Below, piece after piece: positions 16,818 to 24,763 of a DNA stretch of 64,000 bases (the first letter of the stretch is position 1; each line of letters opens with the position of its first letter). Both the position numbers and the translations under genes were made by a program. This stretch comes from JAXLWB01 sp046328715. Its GTDB lineage: Bacteria > Chloroflexota > Anaerolineae > Caldilineales > Caldilineaceae. The stretch covers positions 62,001-126,000 of the forward strand of contig JAXLWB010000002.1 in the NCBI GenBank assembly GCA_046328715.1, written 5' to 3'. Below the pieces are notes generated by a model. The model did not search any database, had not been told where the DNA came from, and worked only from the letters and a program-made list of their open reading frames with translations.

Positions 16818-17435
16818 CTACTTTTGAACAGGCTCTACACCATTCCACTCCAGACAAACCAACTTACCCTCTTGCGGAGTAACAAAGACGCAGGCACAGT
16901 TGCTAAGCGGATGTTGCTGACTAAACGAGCGTTCTACGTTACTCAAGAGATGGGGCAACATGTTATGAAGCAAACTGCCGTGGGCAATCAGTAAGACATT
17001 GCCTTCCTGTGCGGCATATTGGGAGTGTACTGCTTCAACAAAGGTAACAAAGCGCCGCTCCAACTCTTCAAAGCTCTCACCTTTAGGAATACAAGCAGAG
17101 CGATCACCTCGCTCCCAGGCCGCTACCACCAGTTCGTGGGCTTGCCAGGCTTCAGCGTCTCCGCGGCCTTCCATGATGCCACAGTCGAATTCGCGCAAGG
17201 CATCGGTTGTTTCAAACGATAGCCCTAACTTTTCTGCCACAATCTCGGCGGTCTGTTGGGCGCGTAGAATTGGGCTAGCGTAGATTGCAACGATCGGGAG
17301 TTGCGACAGTCGCTCAGCAAGTTGTTGGGCCTGCCAACGCCCCTTTGCCGTGAGTGCATGTGGCAGATCTCGATTCGAGATAATCCGCTGGACGTTGGCG
17401 TCACTTTCGCCGTGGCGTGTAAAAATGAATTGCAT
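16818..17435 (-). CDS. Histidine phosphatase family protein (phosphoglycerate-mutase-like)
   Basis: 205-residue branch-1 histidine phosphatase. The phosphohistidine motif is RHGE (FIFTRHGESDAN) close to the N-terminus. The second arginine lies in YASPILRAQQTAEI, the acidic proton donor region in LREFDCGIMEGR, and the second histidine in LLIAHGSLLHNML. I chose ATG 17435, which leaves the usual few residues before RHGE; a TTG at 17456 would add seven. Possible substrates include phosphoglycerate, alpha-ribazole phosphate and other small phosphates, and a SixA-like action on phosphohistidine cannot be excluded. It lies between a sensor kinase and its response regulator, which is unusual company. 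Confidence 0.85.
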   Translation of the reverse strand: MQFIFTRHGESDANVQRIISNRDLPHALTAKGRWQAQQLAERLSQLPIVAIYASPILRAQQTAEIVAEKLGLSFETTDALREFDCGIMEGRGDAEAWQAHELVVAAWERGDRSACIPKGESFEELERRFVTFVEAVHSQYAAQEGNVLLIAHGSLLHNMLPHLLSNVERSFSQQHPLSNCACVFVTPQEGKLVCLEWNGVEPVQK

Positions 17436-17467
17436 AGAGTTTTTGGTAATGTTCAATCAACGGAGAA

Positions 17468-17537
17468 ACAACAACGAAGGACGAAAGGAACGAAAGGTTA
17501 CGTGCCGTGTTTCGTTACTTTCTTTATTCGTTGTTGT
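17468..17537. repeat. Word-built hairpin (ACGAAAGGA words)
   Basis: Left arm 17468-17495 (acaacaacgaagg, acgaaaggaacgaaa) is nearly complementary to the right arm 17510-17537. Each arm repeats an ACGAA-type word. It lies within the minus-strand gap between the kinase and phosphatase genes. Confidence 0.75.
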
Positions 17538-17559
17538 ATAAGACTGACTCCGTATTCAA

Positions 17560-17580
17560 CAAGAAAGTATCTTGTGCTAC
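17560..17580. repeat. Dispersed palindromic repeat, copy 2
   Basis: The 21-bp sequence ending in cttgtgctac matches the minus strand of 10613-10633 at 20 of 21 positions. It overlaps the stop codon of the kinase gene by one base. Confidence 0.6.
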
Positions 17581-18272
17581 TACACTTGCATTGGCACTTC
17601 GACCCGAATCGTGGTGCCGCGGCCCAGACAGGTATCGATCACGAATTTGCCACGCAGCAGCACCACGCGATCCCTCATGCCGCGCAGGCCGATGTGTTCT
17701 TCGCGCTCATCGCCGGTTTGCGATTCTAGGTCCGGCGGCACGAAGCCGCGTCCGTTGTCGCTCACTTCGAGGCAGATCGACCCGTCTTGCGTCCACAATT
17801 TGATCAGGTGACGATCCACTCCGGCGTGGCGATTGGCATTGGAGAGCGCTTCTTGCACGATGCGGTAAAGCGCCATCTTGACCGGCAGCGCCACTTCATC
17901 CGGGATCGGTTGGGCATCGAGATCGACACGTGCCCCGGTCCACTCTTCATGTTGAATCACTAGACCTTCGATGATCGAGACCAGCGAGCGTTTGCGGAAT
18001 TCAGGCGGGCGAAAGGTACCTAGAAAGAACTTGATCTCATAGAGTGAAGATTCGAGCAGCGTCGCCACCTGCGCTAAGCGCGGTGCCAAATCCGGGCGCT
18101 CCGCGATCTCAGCCGCATCCGCCTGCACTCCCGCCAGCAACGACAGCGCGCTGTAGAGATATTGGACTGGGCCATCATGAATATCCAGCACCACCCGACT
18201 CAACTCCTCCTCGGCGACGGAAAGGATGCGGTGGGGGAGTAGATCGGGTTGAGAGTGGTTTGTGGCGGGCAT
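17580..18272 (-). CDS. Soluble NarX/DegS-type sensor histidine kinase (HisKA_3)
   Basis: 230-residue cytoplasmic kinase with no membrane segment and no recognisable sensor domain. The dimerisation helix carries phosphoacceptor His32 (LDIHDGPVQ), the HisKA_3 pattern. The ATPase domain shows an N-box (IVQEALSNANRHAG), a G1 box (VSDNGRGF) and a G2 region (GLRGMRDRVVLLRG). The lack of input domain suggests that the sensor is supplied by another protein or that the N-terminal helices sense directly. ATG 18272 abuts the word-built hairpin at 18277-18360 and has no ribosome-binding site in front. It is the first gene of the kinase, phosphatase and regulator unit. Confidence 0.9.
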   Translation of the reverse strand: MPATNHSQPDLLPHRILSVAEEELSRVVLDIHDGPVQYLYSALSLLAGVQADAAEIAERPDLAPRLAQVATLLESSLYEIKFFLGTFRPPEFRKRSLVSIIEGLVIQHEEWTGARVDLDAQPIPDEVALPVKMALYRIVQEALSNANRHAGVDRHLIKLWTQDGSICLEVSDNGRGFVPPDLESQTGDEREEHIGLRGMRDRVVLLRGKFVIDTCLGRGTTIRVEVPMQV

Positions 18273-18276
18273 GGAG

Positions 18277-18360
18277 GTTAGAGATTAGAGATTGGGAGAT
18301 TGGGAGACTGAGAGATTCCTACAACAATCTCTTACTCTCCTAATCTCCAATCTCTTTTTT
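18277..18360. repeat. Word-built hairpin (GAGATTRGGA words)
   Basis: The left arm (18277-18317) repeats gagattag/gagattggga and the right arm (18326-18360) is its near complement ending in a T-run. It sits directly in front of the kinase start codon and would form the 5' leader of that mRNA. The rest of the 340-bp gap up to 18612 holds the acs promoter region. Confidence 0.8.
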
Positions 18361-18483
18361 CCTACCCCTTTGAGTAGGTAAAGACTATCGGATTTCAGGT
18401 TGCATAATTTCGTAGATTGATAATAATTCTACTTTGCACGGTCAAAGCTGTCAACCGATCCGGTGCTTGCTCCCTAGTTGGTG

Positions 18484-18516
18484 TATAATTCATTCTCGCC
18501 CGTTTTTTGCGGGCGA
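18484..18516 (+). promoter_or_regulatory. acs promoter -10 box and 5' hairpin
   Basis: A consensus TATAAT lies at 18484-18489, so transcription should start near 18496. A GC-rich hairpin begins exactly there (TCGCCCG 18496-18502 with CGGGCGA 18510-18516, T-rich loop). No good -35 box is seen. A hairpin at the very 5' end could stabilise the mRNA. The leader to ATG 18613 is about 117 nt. Confidence 0.5.
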
Positions 18517-18612
18517 AGGTTCCCTATTCCCATTGACGTAGCTGCGTTGTAATCAATTTGCTTTGGCGCAACTACTCTAATTTCATATTCGAATCCTAAG
18601 GAGATGCAAATC

Positions 18613-20523
18613 ATGAGCGAAGGATTGGAAGCAGCCGCAGCTTTAAAGAGCGAGGTGTACAACCCATCAGCGCAGGTTATTGCCAATGCCAACGTCCCCG
18701 ACTATCTTGAATTGCGCAAAGGTGCCTACGACGACCCACTTGCCTTTTGGGACGCCCGCGCTAAGGAAGTGGTTGATTGGTATCAACCCTACACCCAACT
18801 GCTCGACAAAAGTGATGCTCCCCACTTTAAGTGGTTTGTCGGCGGCAAAATTAACGTCGTACATAACGCACTGGATCGCCATGTCAACAGTTGGCGCAAA
18901 AACAAAGCCGCTATGATCTGGGAAGCCGAGGATGGTGAAGTACGCACCCTCACCTATCTGGATATGGCACGCGAAGTGAGCCGTTTTGCCAACGTTCTCA
19001 AAGGGCTGGGGGTAAAAAAGGGCGACACCGTGACCATTTACATGGGTCGCACACCTGAACTGCCGATCGCCATGCTGGCCTGCGCCAAGATCGGTGCCAT
19101 TCACAGTGTGGTCTACGGTGGCTTTAGCGAACAAGCACTGGCCGACCGCATTATCGATGCCCAGAGCAAAGTGCTGGTGACCGGTGACGGAGCCTGGCTG
19201 CGCGGCAAAACAGTCAACCTGAAGGATATCTGCGACGAGGCGTTGGATCGCCAAAATGTGGTGCAGAATGTCGTTGTGCTCAAGCGCACTGGCCAGGAAG
19301 TGAAGTGGGTCGAAGGCCGTGACCATTGGTGGCACGATCTGATCAAAGATGCCAGTGCCGACTGCGAAACCGAGGTGATGGACAGCGAAGATCCAATGTT
19401 CATCCTTTACACCTCCGGTTCGACTGGCAAGCCCAAGGGCCAATTGCACACCTGCGGCGGCTACCAAGTTCACATTGCGACCACGCTCAAGTATGTCTTC
19501 GACCTCAAAGAGGATGACCGCTACTGGTGCGCCGCCGATCCAGGCTGGATCACTGGCCACAGTTATATTGTCTATGCGCCATTGATCCTCGGTGCTACCA
19601 GCTTTATGTACGAAGGGGCACCTGGCTATCCCAACCCCGACCGTTGGTGGGAACAGGTAGAAAAGTACGGCATTACCGTGCTTTATACTGCCCCAACCGC
19701 CATCCGTGGCTTTATGCGTTTGGGCGACGAATGGCCCGACAAACACCCCATGCCCACGCTACGTCTGCTCGGCTCGGTCGGTGAACCGATCAATCCAGAA
19801 GCGTGGCGTTGGTATCACATCCACATTGGCAAAGAGCGCTGCCCAATCATGGATACCTGGTGGCAGACCGAGACCGGCGGCTTTATGATCACGCCGACGC
19901 CGGTGGTTCCGCTCAAGCCAGGCAGTGGCACCTTGCCCTTCGCTGGTGTGCAAGCCGATGTGGTACGCGCCGATGGCACCTCCGCTGCCGCCAACGAGGA
20001 TGGCTATCTCGTGATCAAGCACCCCTGGCCCGGTATGAGTCGCACGATTTGGGGCGATCCCCAGCGCTACAAATACACCTACTGGGCCGAATTTGAACAA
20101 CAAGGCTGGTACTTCTCTGGTGACAGCGCCCGCCGCGACGAAGATGGTTACTTCTGGATCATCGGTCGCATGGACGATGTGATCAAGGTATCAGGGTATC
20201 GGCTGGGCACAGCCGAAATCGAAAGTGCCTTAGTCAGCCATCCCAAAGTAGCCGAGGCAGCCTGTATCGGTCTGCCCGATGAGTTGAAGGGCAACGTGAT
20301 CTATGCCTACTGCATTCTCAACGCTGGTGTGCGGGCAAGCGACGAACTGATCACAGAATTGAAGAATCATGTTCGCCATGAAGTCGGACCGATTGCCGTG
20401 CCGAGCAAGATCGAGATCGTGCCTTCGCTGCCCAAGACACGCTCGGGCAAGATCATGCGCCGTCTGTTGAAGGCAAAGGAACTGGGGCAGCCGTTGGGTG
20501 ACACGAGTACCCTTGAAGGATAG
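18613..20523 (+). CDS. acs: Acetyl-CoA synthetase (AMP-forming)
   Basis: 636-residue acyl-adenylate-forming enzyme that activates acetate with ATP and CoA to acetyl-CoA. Motifs are the P-loop YTSGSTGKPKG, the Acs-type substrate pocket (DTWWQTETGG, with the Trp that limits the pocket to short acids), the hinge GRMDDVIKVSGYRLGTAEIES and the C-terminal catalytic lysine in KTRSGKIMRRLL, which is the acetylation site in known Acs. ATG 18613 is 9 bases after aaggag; an ATG at 18604 abuts the ribosome-binding site and is unlikely. A second Acs-like gene follows 1.3 kb downstream, and a CbrA/CrbS-like kinase, the type that controls acs in gammaproteobacteria, lies 6 kb away. Confidence 0.94.
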   Translation: MSEGLEAAAALKSEVYNPSAQVIANANVPDYLELRKGAYDDPLAFWDARAKEVVDWYQPYTQLLDKSDAPHFKWFVGGKINVVHNALDRHVNSWRKNKAAMIWEAEDGEVRTLTYLDMAREVSRFANVLKGLGVKKGDTVTIYMGRTPELPIAMLACAKIGAIHSVVYGGFSEQALADRIIDAQSKVLVTGDGAWLRGKTVNLKDICDEALDRQNVVQNVVVLKRTGQEVKWVEGRDHWWHDLIKDASADCETEVMDSEDPMFILYTSGSTGKPKGQLHTCGGYQVHIATTLKYVFDLKEDDRYWCAADPGWITGHSYIVYAPLILGATSFMYEGAPGYPNPDRWWEQVEKYGITVLYTAPTAIRGFMRLGDEWPDKHPMPTLRLLGSVGEPINPEAWRWYHIHIGKERCPIMDTWWQTETGGFMITPTPVVPLKPGSGTLPFAGVQADVVRADGTSAAANEDGYLVIKHPWPGMSRTIWGDPQRYKYTYWAEFEQQGWYFSGDSARRDEDGYFWIIGRMDDVIKVSGYRLGTAEIESALVSHPKVAEAACIGLPDELKGNVIYAYCILNAGVRASDELITELKNHVRHEVGPIAVPSKIEIVPSLPKTRSGKIMRRLLKAKELGQPLGDTSTLEG

Positions 20524-20531
20524 TGCTGGCT

Positions 20532-20601
20532 CCAGACGCTCCTGCGTCGTGTAACCTGACGCAGGAGCGTCTGGACTGCATTCCCACGGAGACCGTGGGA
20601 A
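20532..20601. repeat. Two adjacent perfect hairpins
   Basis: First hairpin: 17-bp arms 20532-20548 and 20558-20574, word gacgctcctgcgtc. Second: 9-bp arms 20581-20589 and 20593-20601 (ttcccacgg / ccgtgggaa). From memory, the second resembles a CCCACGG...CCGTGGGAA repeat found scattered in many environmental genomes. Together they fill the gap between acs and the next gene and may end the acs transcript. Confidence 0.75.
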
Positions 20602-20612
20602 CGAGCAAAGAT

Positions 20613-21755
20613 ATGAAGACACAAGTCAATCAACGGGTACAGGAGATCATCCACGAACTCACAGCGTCCGGTACGGAGGTGGGCTTGCAGGTCGCCGCCT
20701 ATCTGGATGGTGAGTTGATTGTCGATACCTGGGCGGGCGTGGCCGATGAGGCGACGGGGCGCAAGGTCGAGGGCGATACGATCTTTACTTCCTGGTCAAC
20801 GACCAAAGGCTTTGTTGCCACCTGTATTCACCTGCTGGCTGAGCGCGGTCAGTTAGAGTACGATGCGCCGATTGCGCTTTATTGGCCAGAATTTGCGGCC
20901 AACGGCAAAGACAAGGTCACGGTACGCCATGCCCTAACTCATACGGCAGGCATTCCGCAGATGCCCAACGGCGTGACCCCTGAAATGATGACCGACTGGG
21001 AGGCGATGTGTGCCGCCATTGCCAGTCACGCCCCGCTCTGGCAACCAGGAACACAGATAGGCTATCACGCATGGACCTTCGGCTGGATCCTGGGTGAGGT
21101 TGTGCATCGTGTTGATGGACGATCCTTGGCACAATTTGCCCGAGAAGAGCTTTGTAACCCCCTGGGGATCAGCGACTTTTATCTGGGCATTCCCGATGCT
21201 GCGGAAGCGCGAGTCGCACCGCTGCGGCAGGAAGCCGATCCATTTGCAGGCGTTTCACCAGACGAACCATCGCTCCAAGTGACGCCCATCCACGTCACCA
21301 GTGCCTCAGTCGTCAATCGGCCTGACTTTCGGCGGGCCGCCATTCCAGGCGGCGGTGGCATCATGAGCGCCCGGGCGATTGCTCGTCACTACAGCATGTT
21401 GGCGGGTCACGGTACGGTGAACGGCGTGCGCTTGCTCTCAGCAGAACGAGTTGACTTGGCACGCACTTGTCAAACATGTGGACTACCGGGCTTTTTTGGC
21501 GGCGTACACAGTTTTGGTCTGGGCTATGGCTTGGGCGGTGATCCAGCACAAGGTGCCGATGCTGCGATGGGTTCTACAGGCGGCGAGTTTGGACATGGCG
21601 GGCATGGCGGTTCATTAGGCTTTGCTGACCCAGCGCGCAAACTGAGCTTTGGCCTGACCAAGAACCTGATGAAATTTTGGAGTGACCCGAAGCAAACCAC
21701 AGCATATAAAGTTGCGACGGCCATCCGCGAGATGGTCGATGCCAGGCAGATTTAA
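20613..21755 (+). CDS. Serine hydrolase, beta-lactamase/EstB family
   Basis: 380-residue serine hydrolase related to class C beta-lactamases and EstB esterases. The nucleophile motif SxxK is STTK (SWSTTKGFVATC), the second motif is the Tyr in GYHAWTFGW, and the third is the Gly-rich HGGHGGSLG near the C-terminus. No signal peptide is seen, so it is probably cytoplasmic. ATG 20613 is the natural start; an in-frame GTG at 20523 would translate through two hairpins. Proteins of this family act on esters, amides or D-peptides, and the natural substrate cannot be inferred. It lies between two acetyl-CoA synthetase-like genes. Confidence 0.87.
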   Translation: MKTQVNQRVQEIIHELTASGTEVGLQVAAYLDGELIVDTWAGVADEATGRKVEGDTIFTSWSTTKGFVATCIHLLAERGQLEYDAPIALYWPEFAANGKDKVTVRHALTHTAGIPQMPNGVTPEMMTDWEAMCAAIASHAPLWQPGTQIGYHAWTFGWILGEVVHRVDGRSLAQFAREELCNPLGISDFYLGIPDAAEARVAPLRQEADPFAGVSPDEPSLQVTPIHVTSASVVNRPDFRRAAIPGGGGIMSARAIARHYSMLAGHGTVNGVRLLSAERVDLARTCQTCGLPGFFGGVHSFGLGYGLGGDPAQGADAAMGSTGGEFGHGGHGGSLGFADPARKLSFGLTKNLMKFWSDPKQTTAYKVATAIREMVDARQI

Positions 21756-21791
21756 CGGTGACTGAATGGGAGGTAGCCAAATAGCAGTATC

Positions 21792-23678
21792 ATGACTCTC
21801 GAAAAGATCCTCACCACCACTGAATCCTATAACGCGCCGAAGGTGCTCTTCGATCAGGCCAATCTGCGCAACTTTGATTGGGAGTACGAACGTTCGATTG
21901 CCGATCCGGAGAAATTCTGGGGCGATTGGGCGGCACGCTTTCGCTGGTATTGGCCTTGGAAAAAGGTGATGAATTGGGAATATCCCAACCACCAATGGTT
22001 TGTGGGCGGGCAGACCAACATCACGCTCAACTGTCTGGATCGCCATGCCGAGGGCGAGAAGCGCAACAAACTGGCGCTGATCTGGCTCGGCGAGGATGGC
22101 AGCGAGCGCAAGTTGAGCTATTACGAACTAACCAAACTCGTTTCCCGCTTTGCCTCAGGGCTGCGATCCTTGGGCGTTAAAAAGGGCGACCGAGTGATCA
22201 TCTACATGCCGCTGACCGTGGAAGGTGTGGTTTCAATGCTTGCCTGCGCTCGGCTCGGTGCGATCCACTCGGTCGTTTATGCGGGTATGGGCGTCGGTGC
22301 CCTGCGCGACCGCATTCTGGATGCGGGTGCAGAAATTGTCATCGCCGGCGATGTCGGTTTTCGACGGGGCAAGGCAGTCGATCTCAAGTCGATTGTCGAT
22401 GAGGCGGTGACTGGCCTGGATAGTGTTCGTCACATCATCTGGTATCGACGGGGCACGAAGGGTGAGTTGGCAGCACGGGATCGCGACTTTGAGGAGTTGG
22501 TCGCTGCCTCCAAGGCCGATGTCGAGCCGGAACCGGTGGATGCCGAGCATCCGCTCTACATTCTCTACACCTCTGGTTCCACCGGCAAGCCGAAGGGCGT
22601 GGTGCATGTCCACGGCGGCTACATGGTGGGCACGAGCTACCATCTGCGCAACTTTTTTGATGTGAAGGACAACGACGTCTTTTGGGCAACCTCGGATATC
22701 GGTTGGGTGGTTGGCCACAGCTACATTGTCTATGCCCCGCTGACCGAAGGCGTCACCACCGTCTTCCGCGAGGGAGCGCCCGACTTTCCTCATCCCGGCG
22801 TAATCTGGGAAGGGGTGGAAAAGTACGGCGTCAATGTGATGTTTACTGCACCGACAGCCGTGCGCATGTTTATGAAGTATGGCCCCGAGCATGTCAGCAA
22901 GTATGACCTTTCCACCCTGCGCTTGATCGGCGTGGCTGGCGAACCACTCAACCCGGAAGCGATGCGCTGGGCCAATCAGCATTTGATGGACAATGCACAG
23001 CGCGGCTTTGTGGTTGATAACTGGTGGCAGACCGAATTGGGTGGCCCAACGATTGGCACGCCAATTGCCAAGGCATCGATTCCGGGAGCGGCAGGAGTGG
23101 CATTGCCTGGCGTGGTGGCTTCCGTGGTCAACGAGCATGGAGAGGATCTGCCCAAGGGTCAAGGGGGCGTGTTGGCACTACGTCGCCCCTTCCCACACAT
23201 GATGCGCACGATCTGGAACAACCACGAGCGTTACGAGCAGTATTGGAATGAGATTCCTGGCTGTTATGCGGCGGGCGACGTTGCTAGTTGGGATGAGAAG
23301 AGCTACATCTCGGTGCTTGGACGCAGCGATGATGTGCTGAATGTCGCCGGTCATCGCATCGGCACCGCCGATGTCGAAAGCGCCATGATTACTCACGCCT
23401 CCGTGGCCGAGAGCGCCGTGATCGGGGTTCCCGATCCGCTCAAGGGCGAGGCGATCAAGGCCTTTGTGGTCTTGCGGGGCGGCAATCGTCCCGACGACAC
23501 GCAAAAGCAGTCGATTATCAATCATGTGCGTCATGAGCTGGGTCCGATTGCCACACCAAGCGAAATGGTCTTTGTCGATAAACTTCCCAAAACTCGTAGC
23601 GGCAAGATCGTTCGTCGGTTGCTCAAGGCGCAGGAGATGGGCAAGGATCCGGGGGATTTGAGTACGTTAGAGGATTAG
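21792..23678 (+). CDS. Acetyl-/short-chain acyl-CoA synthetase
   Basis: 628-residue paralogue of the acs product at 18613. It has the same architecture: P-loop YTSGSTGKPKG, pocket motif DNWWQTELGG, hinge GRSDDVLNVAGHRIGTADVES and catalytic lysine in KTRSGKIVRRLL. The pocket keeps the paired Trp but has Asn and Leu where Acs has Thr and Thr. Acetate, propionate or another short acid are possible. The ribosome-binding site is weak (gggagg 18 bases upstream of ATG 21792). The gene ends in half of a word-built repeat, followed by two MITE-like elements. Confidence 0.9.
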   Translation: MTLEKILTTTESYNAPKVLFDQANLRNFDWEYERSIADPEKFWGDWAARFRWYWPWKKVMNWEYPNHQWFVGGQTNITLNCLDRHAEGEKRNKLALIWLGEDGSERKLSYYELTKLVSRFASGLRSLGVKKGDRVIIYMPLTVEGVVSMLACARLGAIHSVVYAGMGVGALRDRILDAGAEIVIAGDVGFRRGKAVDLKSIVDEAVTGLDSVRHIIWYRRGTKGELAARDRDFEELVAASKADVEPEPVDAEHPLYILYTSGSTGKPKGVVHVHGGYMVGTSYHLRNFFDVKDNDVFWATSDIGWVVGHSYIVYAPLTEGVTTVFREGAPDFPHPGVIWEGVEKYGVNVMFTAPTAVRMFMKYGPEHVSKYDLSTLRLIGVAGEPLNPEAMRWANQHLMDNAQRGFVVDNWWQTELGGPTIGTPIAKASIPGAAGVALPGVVASVVNEHGEDLPKGQGGVLALRRPFPHMMRTIWNNHERYEQYWNEIPGCYAAGDVASWDEKSYISVLGRSDDVLNVAGHRIGTADVESAMITHASVAESAVIGVPDPLKGEAIKAFVVLRGGNRPDDTQKQSIINHVRHELGPIATPSEMVFVDKLPKTRSGKIVRRLLKAQEMGKDPGDLSTLED

Positions 23679-23681
23679 AAG

Positions 23682-23702
23682 AGATTGGAGATTAGGAGAT
23701 TG
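23682..23702. repeat. Single arm of a GAGATTRGGA word repeat
   Basis: Directly after the stop codon the sequence reads gagattggagattaggagattgg, the same words as the hairpin at 18277-18360, but no complementary arm follows. Confidence 0.6.
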
Positions 23703-23710
23703 GTGTTACT

Positions 23711-23872
23711 CTGCAATTAGATTTTTCAACAGAAGCTAGACGTGTCATTCTGAAGAGCGGTTGTTTGCGAGCCTGTCCTTCTAAGGAAAGAATCTTGGTT
23801 GGGCAATGCAAGATTCTTCGCTCAAAAAAGCCTTCGCTCAGAATGACAAATAGCGAAAAATCTAATTTGCAG
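23711..23872. mobile_element. MITE-like element with nested inverted repeats
   Basis: Outer arms are ctgcaattagatttttc (23711-23727) and its near-exact complement at 23855-23872. Inner arms begin gtcattctga (23743) and end tcagaatgac (near 23848). The inner part resembles the GTCATTCTGAGCGAAG repeat seen in many bacterial genomes. There is no coding capacity and no clear target duplication. Confidence 0.6.
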
Positions 23873-23899
23873 CACGTTAATTTTATTGCTTTCAATCTC

Positions 23900-24030
23900 A
23901 TAGACAAAGCAAAGATGGATCATTGTAGGGGCATCCGCTTGCCGGTGCCCTGCTTGCATCAGCGAATGGGCAACCGCAAGGGTGTGCCCCTACTCATTGT
24001 GATCAGGCAATGTCTATCTGCTTTGTCTAT
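23900..24030. mobile_element. MITE-like element with 12-bp terminal inverted repeats
   Basis: Perfect terminal repeats atagacaaagca (23900-23911) and tgctttgtctat (24019-24030) surround an inner pair gtaggggca (23925-23933) and tgcccctac (23984-23992). It has no coding capacity. With the preceding element it fills most of the 540-bp gap before the universal stress protein gene. Confidence 0.6.
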
Positions 24031-24218
24031 CAGTATTTTTCCCATAGGGTAAACCGAATATTCAAGACTTGATGTGGGCCATGCCTGCGTCTTTTGATTT
24101 AATATTCGTTCTTGATACCGTACAATGTTTGAATTTTAAATCAGATACGGTTTTTGTAAAGATGTGGTAGAGCTACTTTGTAGTTATCTTCCATCAGATC
24201 TGTTTCCAAGGAGGGCGT

Positions 24219-24665
24219 ATGTATAAAACAATTTTAGTTCCATTGGATGGTTCGGCACGAGCGGAGGCCATTCTTCCTCATGTGCAAGGTCTGGCAAAAG
24301 CGTTATCATCCAAAGTCATTTTGTTAGAAGTGCTCGATCCGACCGTGGCAGCGGTACCTCCCTATGATTTTGTACCGGTTGTCGATGCCGACGAGCTTGC
24401 CAAACAAACTGCGGAGGTTGATACCTATCTAGCAAAGTTCGTCAAGGCATTTCAAGAGCAAGGAATTGAGGCAATGAAGATTACTGAACCTGGCTCTCCG
24501 GTCAGAACCATCCTAGAGGTGGCTGCGCGTGAAAATGCCGACCTGATTGCGATGGCAAGCCACGGACGCAGCGGTTTGGCGCGTGTCTTCTATGGCAGTG
24601 TCAGTGCTGGCGTTTTGCAGCAAGCGGATCGCCCGTTGTTGATCATCCGCGCTGAGAATGGCTAA
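24219..24665 (+). CDS. Universal stress protein, UspA family
   Basis: Single-domain 148-residue Usp protein. It begins YKTILVPLDGSARAE and carries the ATP-binding pattern G-2x-G-9x-GS in ASHGRSGLARVFYGSVSAGV, so it should bind ATP like MJ0577-type Usps. The start has a good ribosome-binding site (aaggaggg). It stands alone between the acs genes and a transporter. Usp proteins are markers of starvation and hypoxia responses, which fits the stress cluster further on. The upstream gap contains only a half copy of the GGG-N8-CCC motif. Confidence 0.93.
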   Translation: MYKTILVPLDGSARAEAILPHVQGLAKALSSKVILLEVLDPTVAAVPPYDFVPVVDADELAKQTAEVDTYLAKFVKAFQEQGIEAMKITEPGSPVRTILEVAARENADLIAMASHGRSGLARVFYGSVSAGVLQQADRPLLIIRAENG

Positions 24666-24763
24666 CTCTCGGCAAAATTGCGGATTGCTTCGCCGCTTGC
24701 CACACGACTGCTTAGTTTATCGTTCATATAACATTTTGGAGTTAACACGAGGAGGAATTCCCC

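Noticed and set aside
18667..19746. Long open frame (359 aa) on the minus strand opposite acs
   Set aside because: It lies wholly inside acs, has no family features, and its length follows from the codon bias of the real gene.
24031..24060. GGG-N8-CCC motif upstream of uspA
   Set aside because: Only the right half (ATTTTTCCC) is present; the left GGG is missing, so I did not count it.
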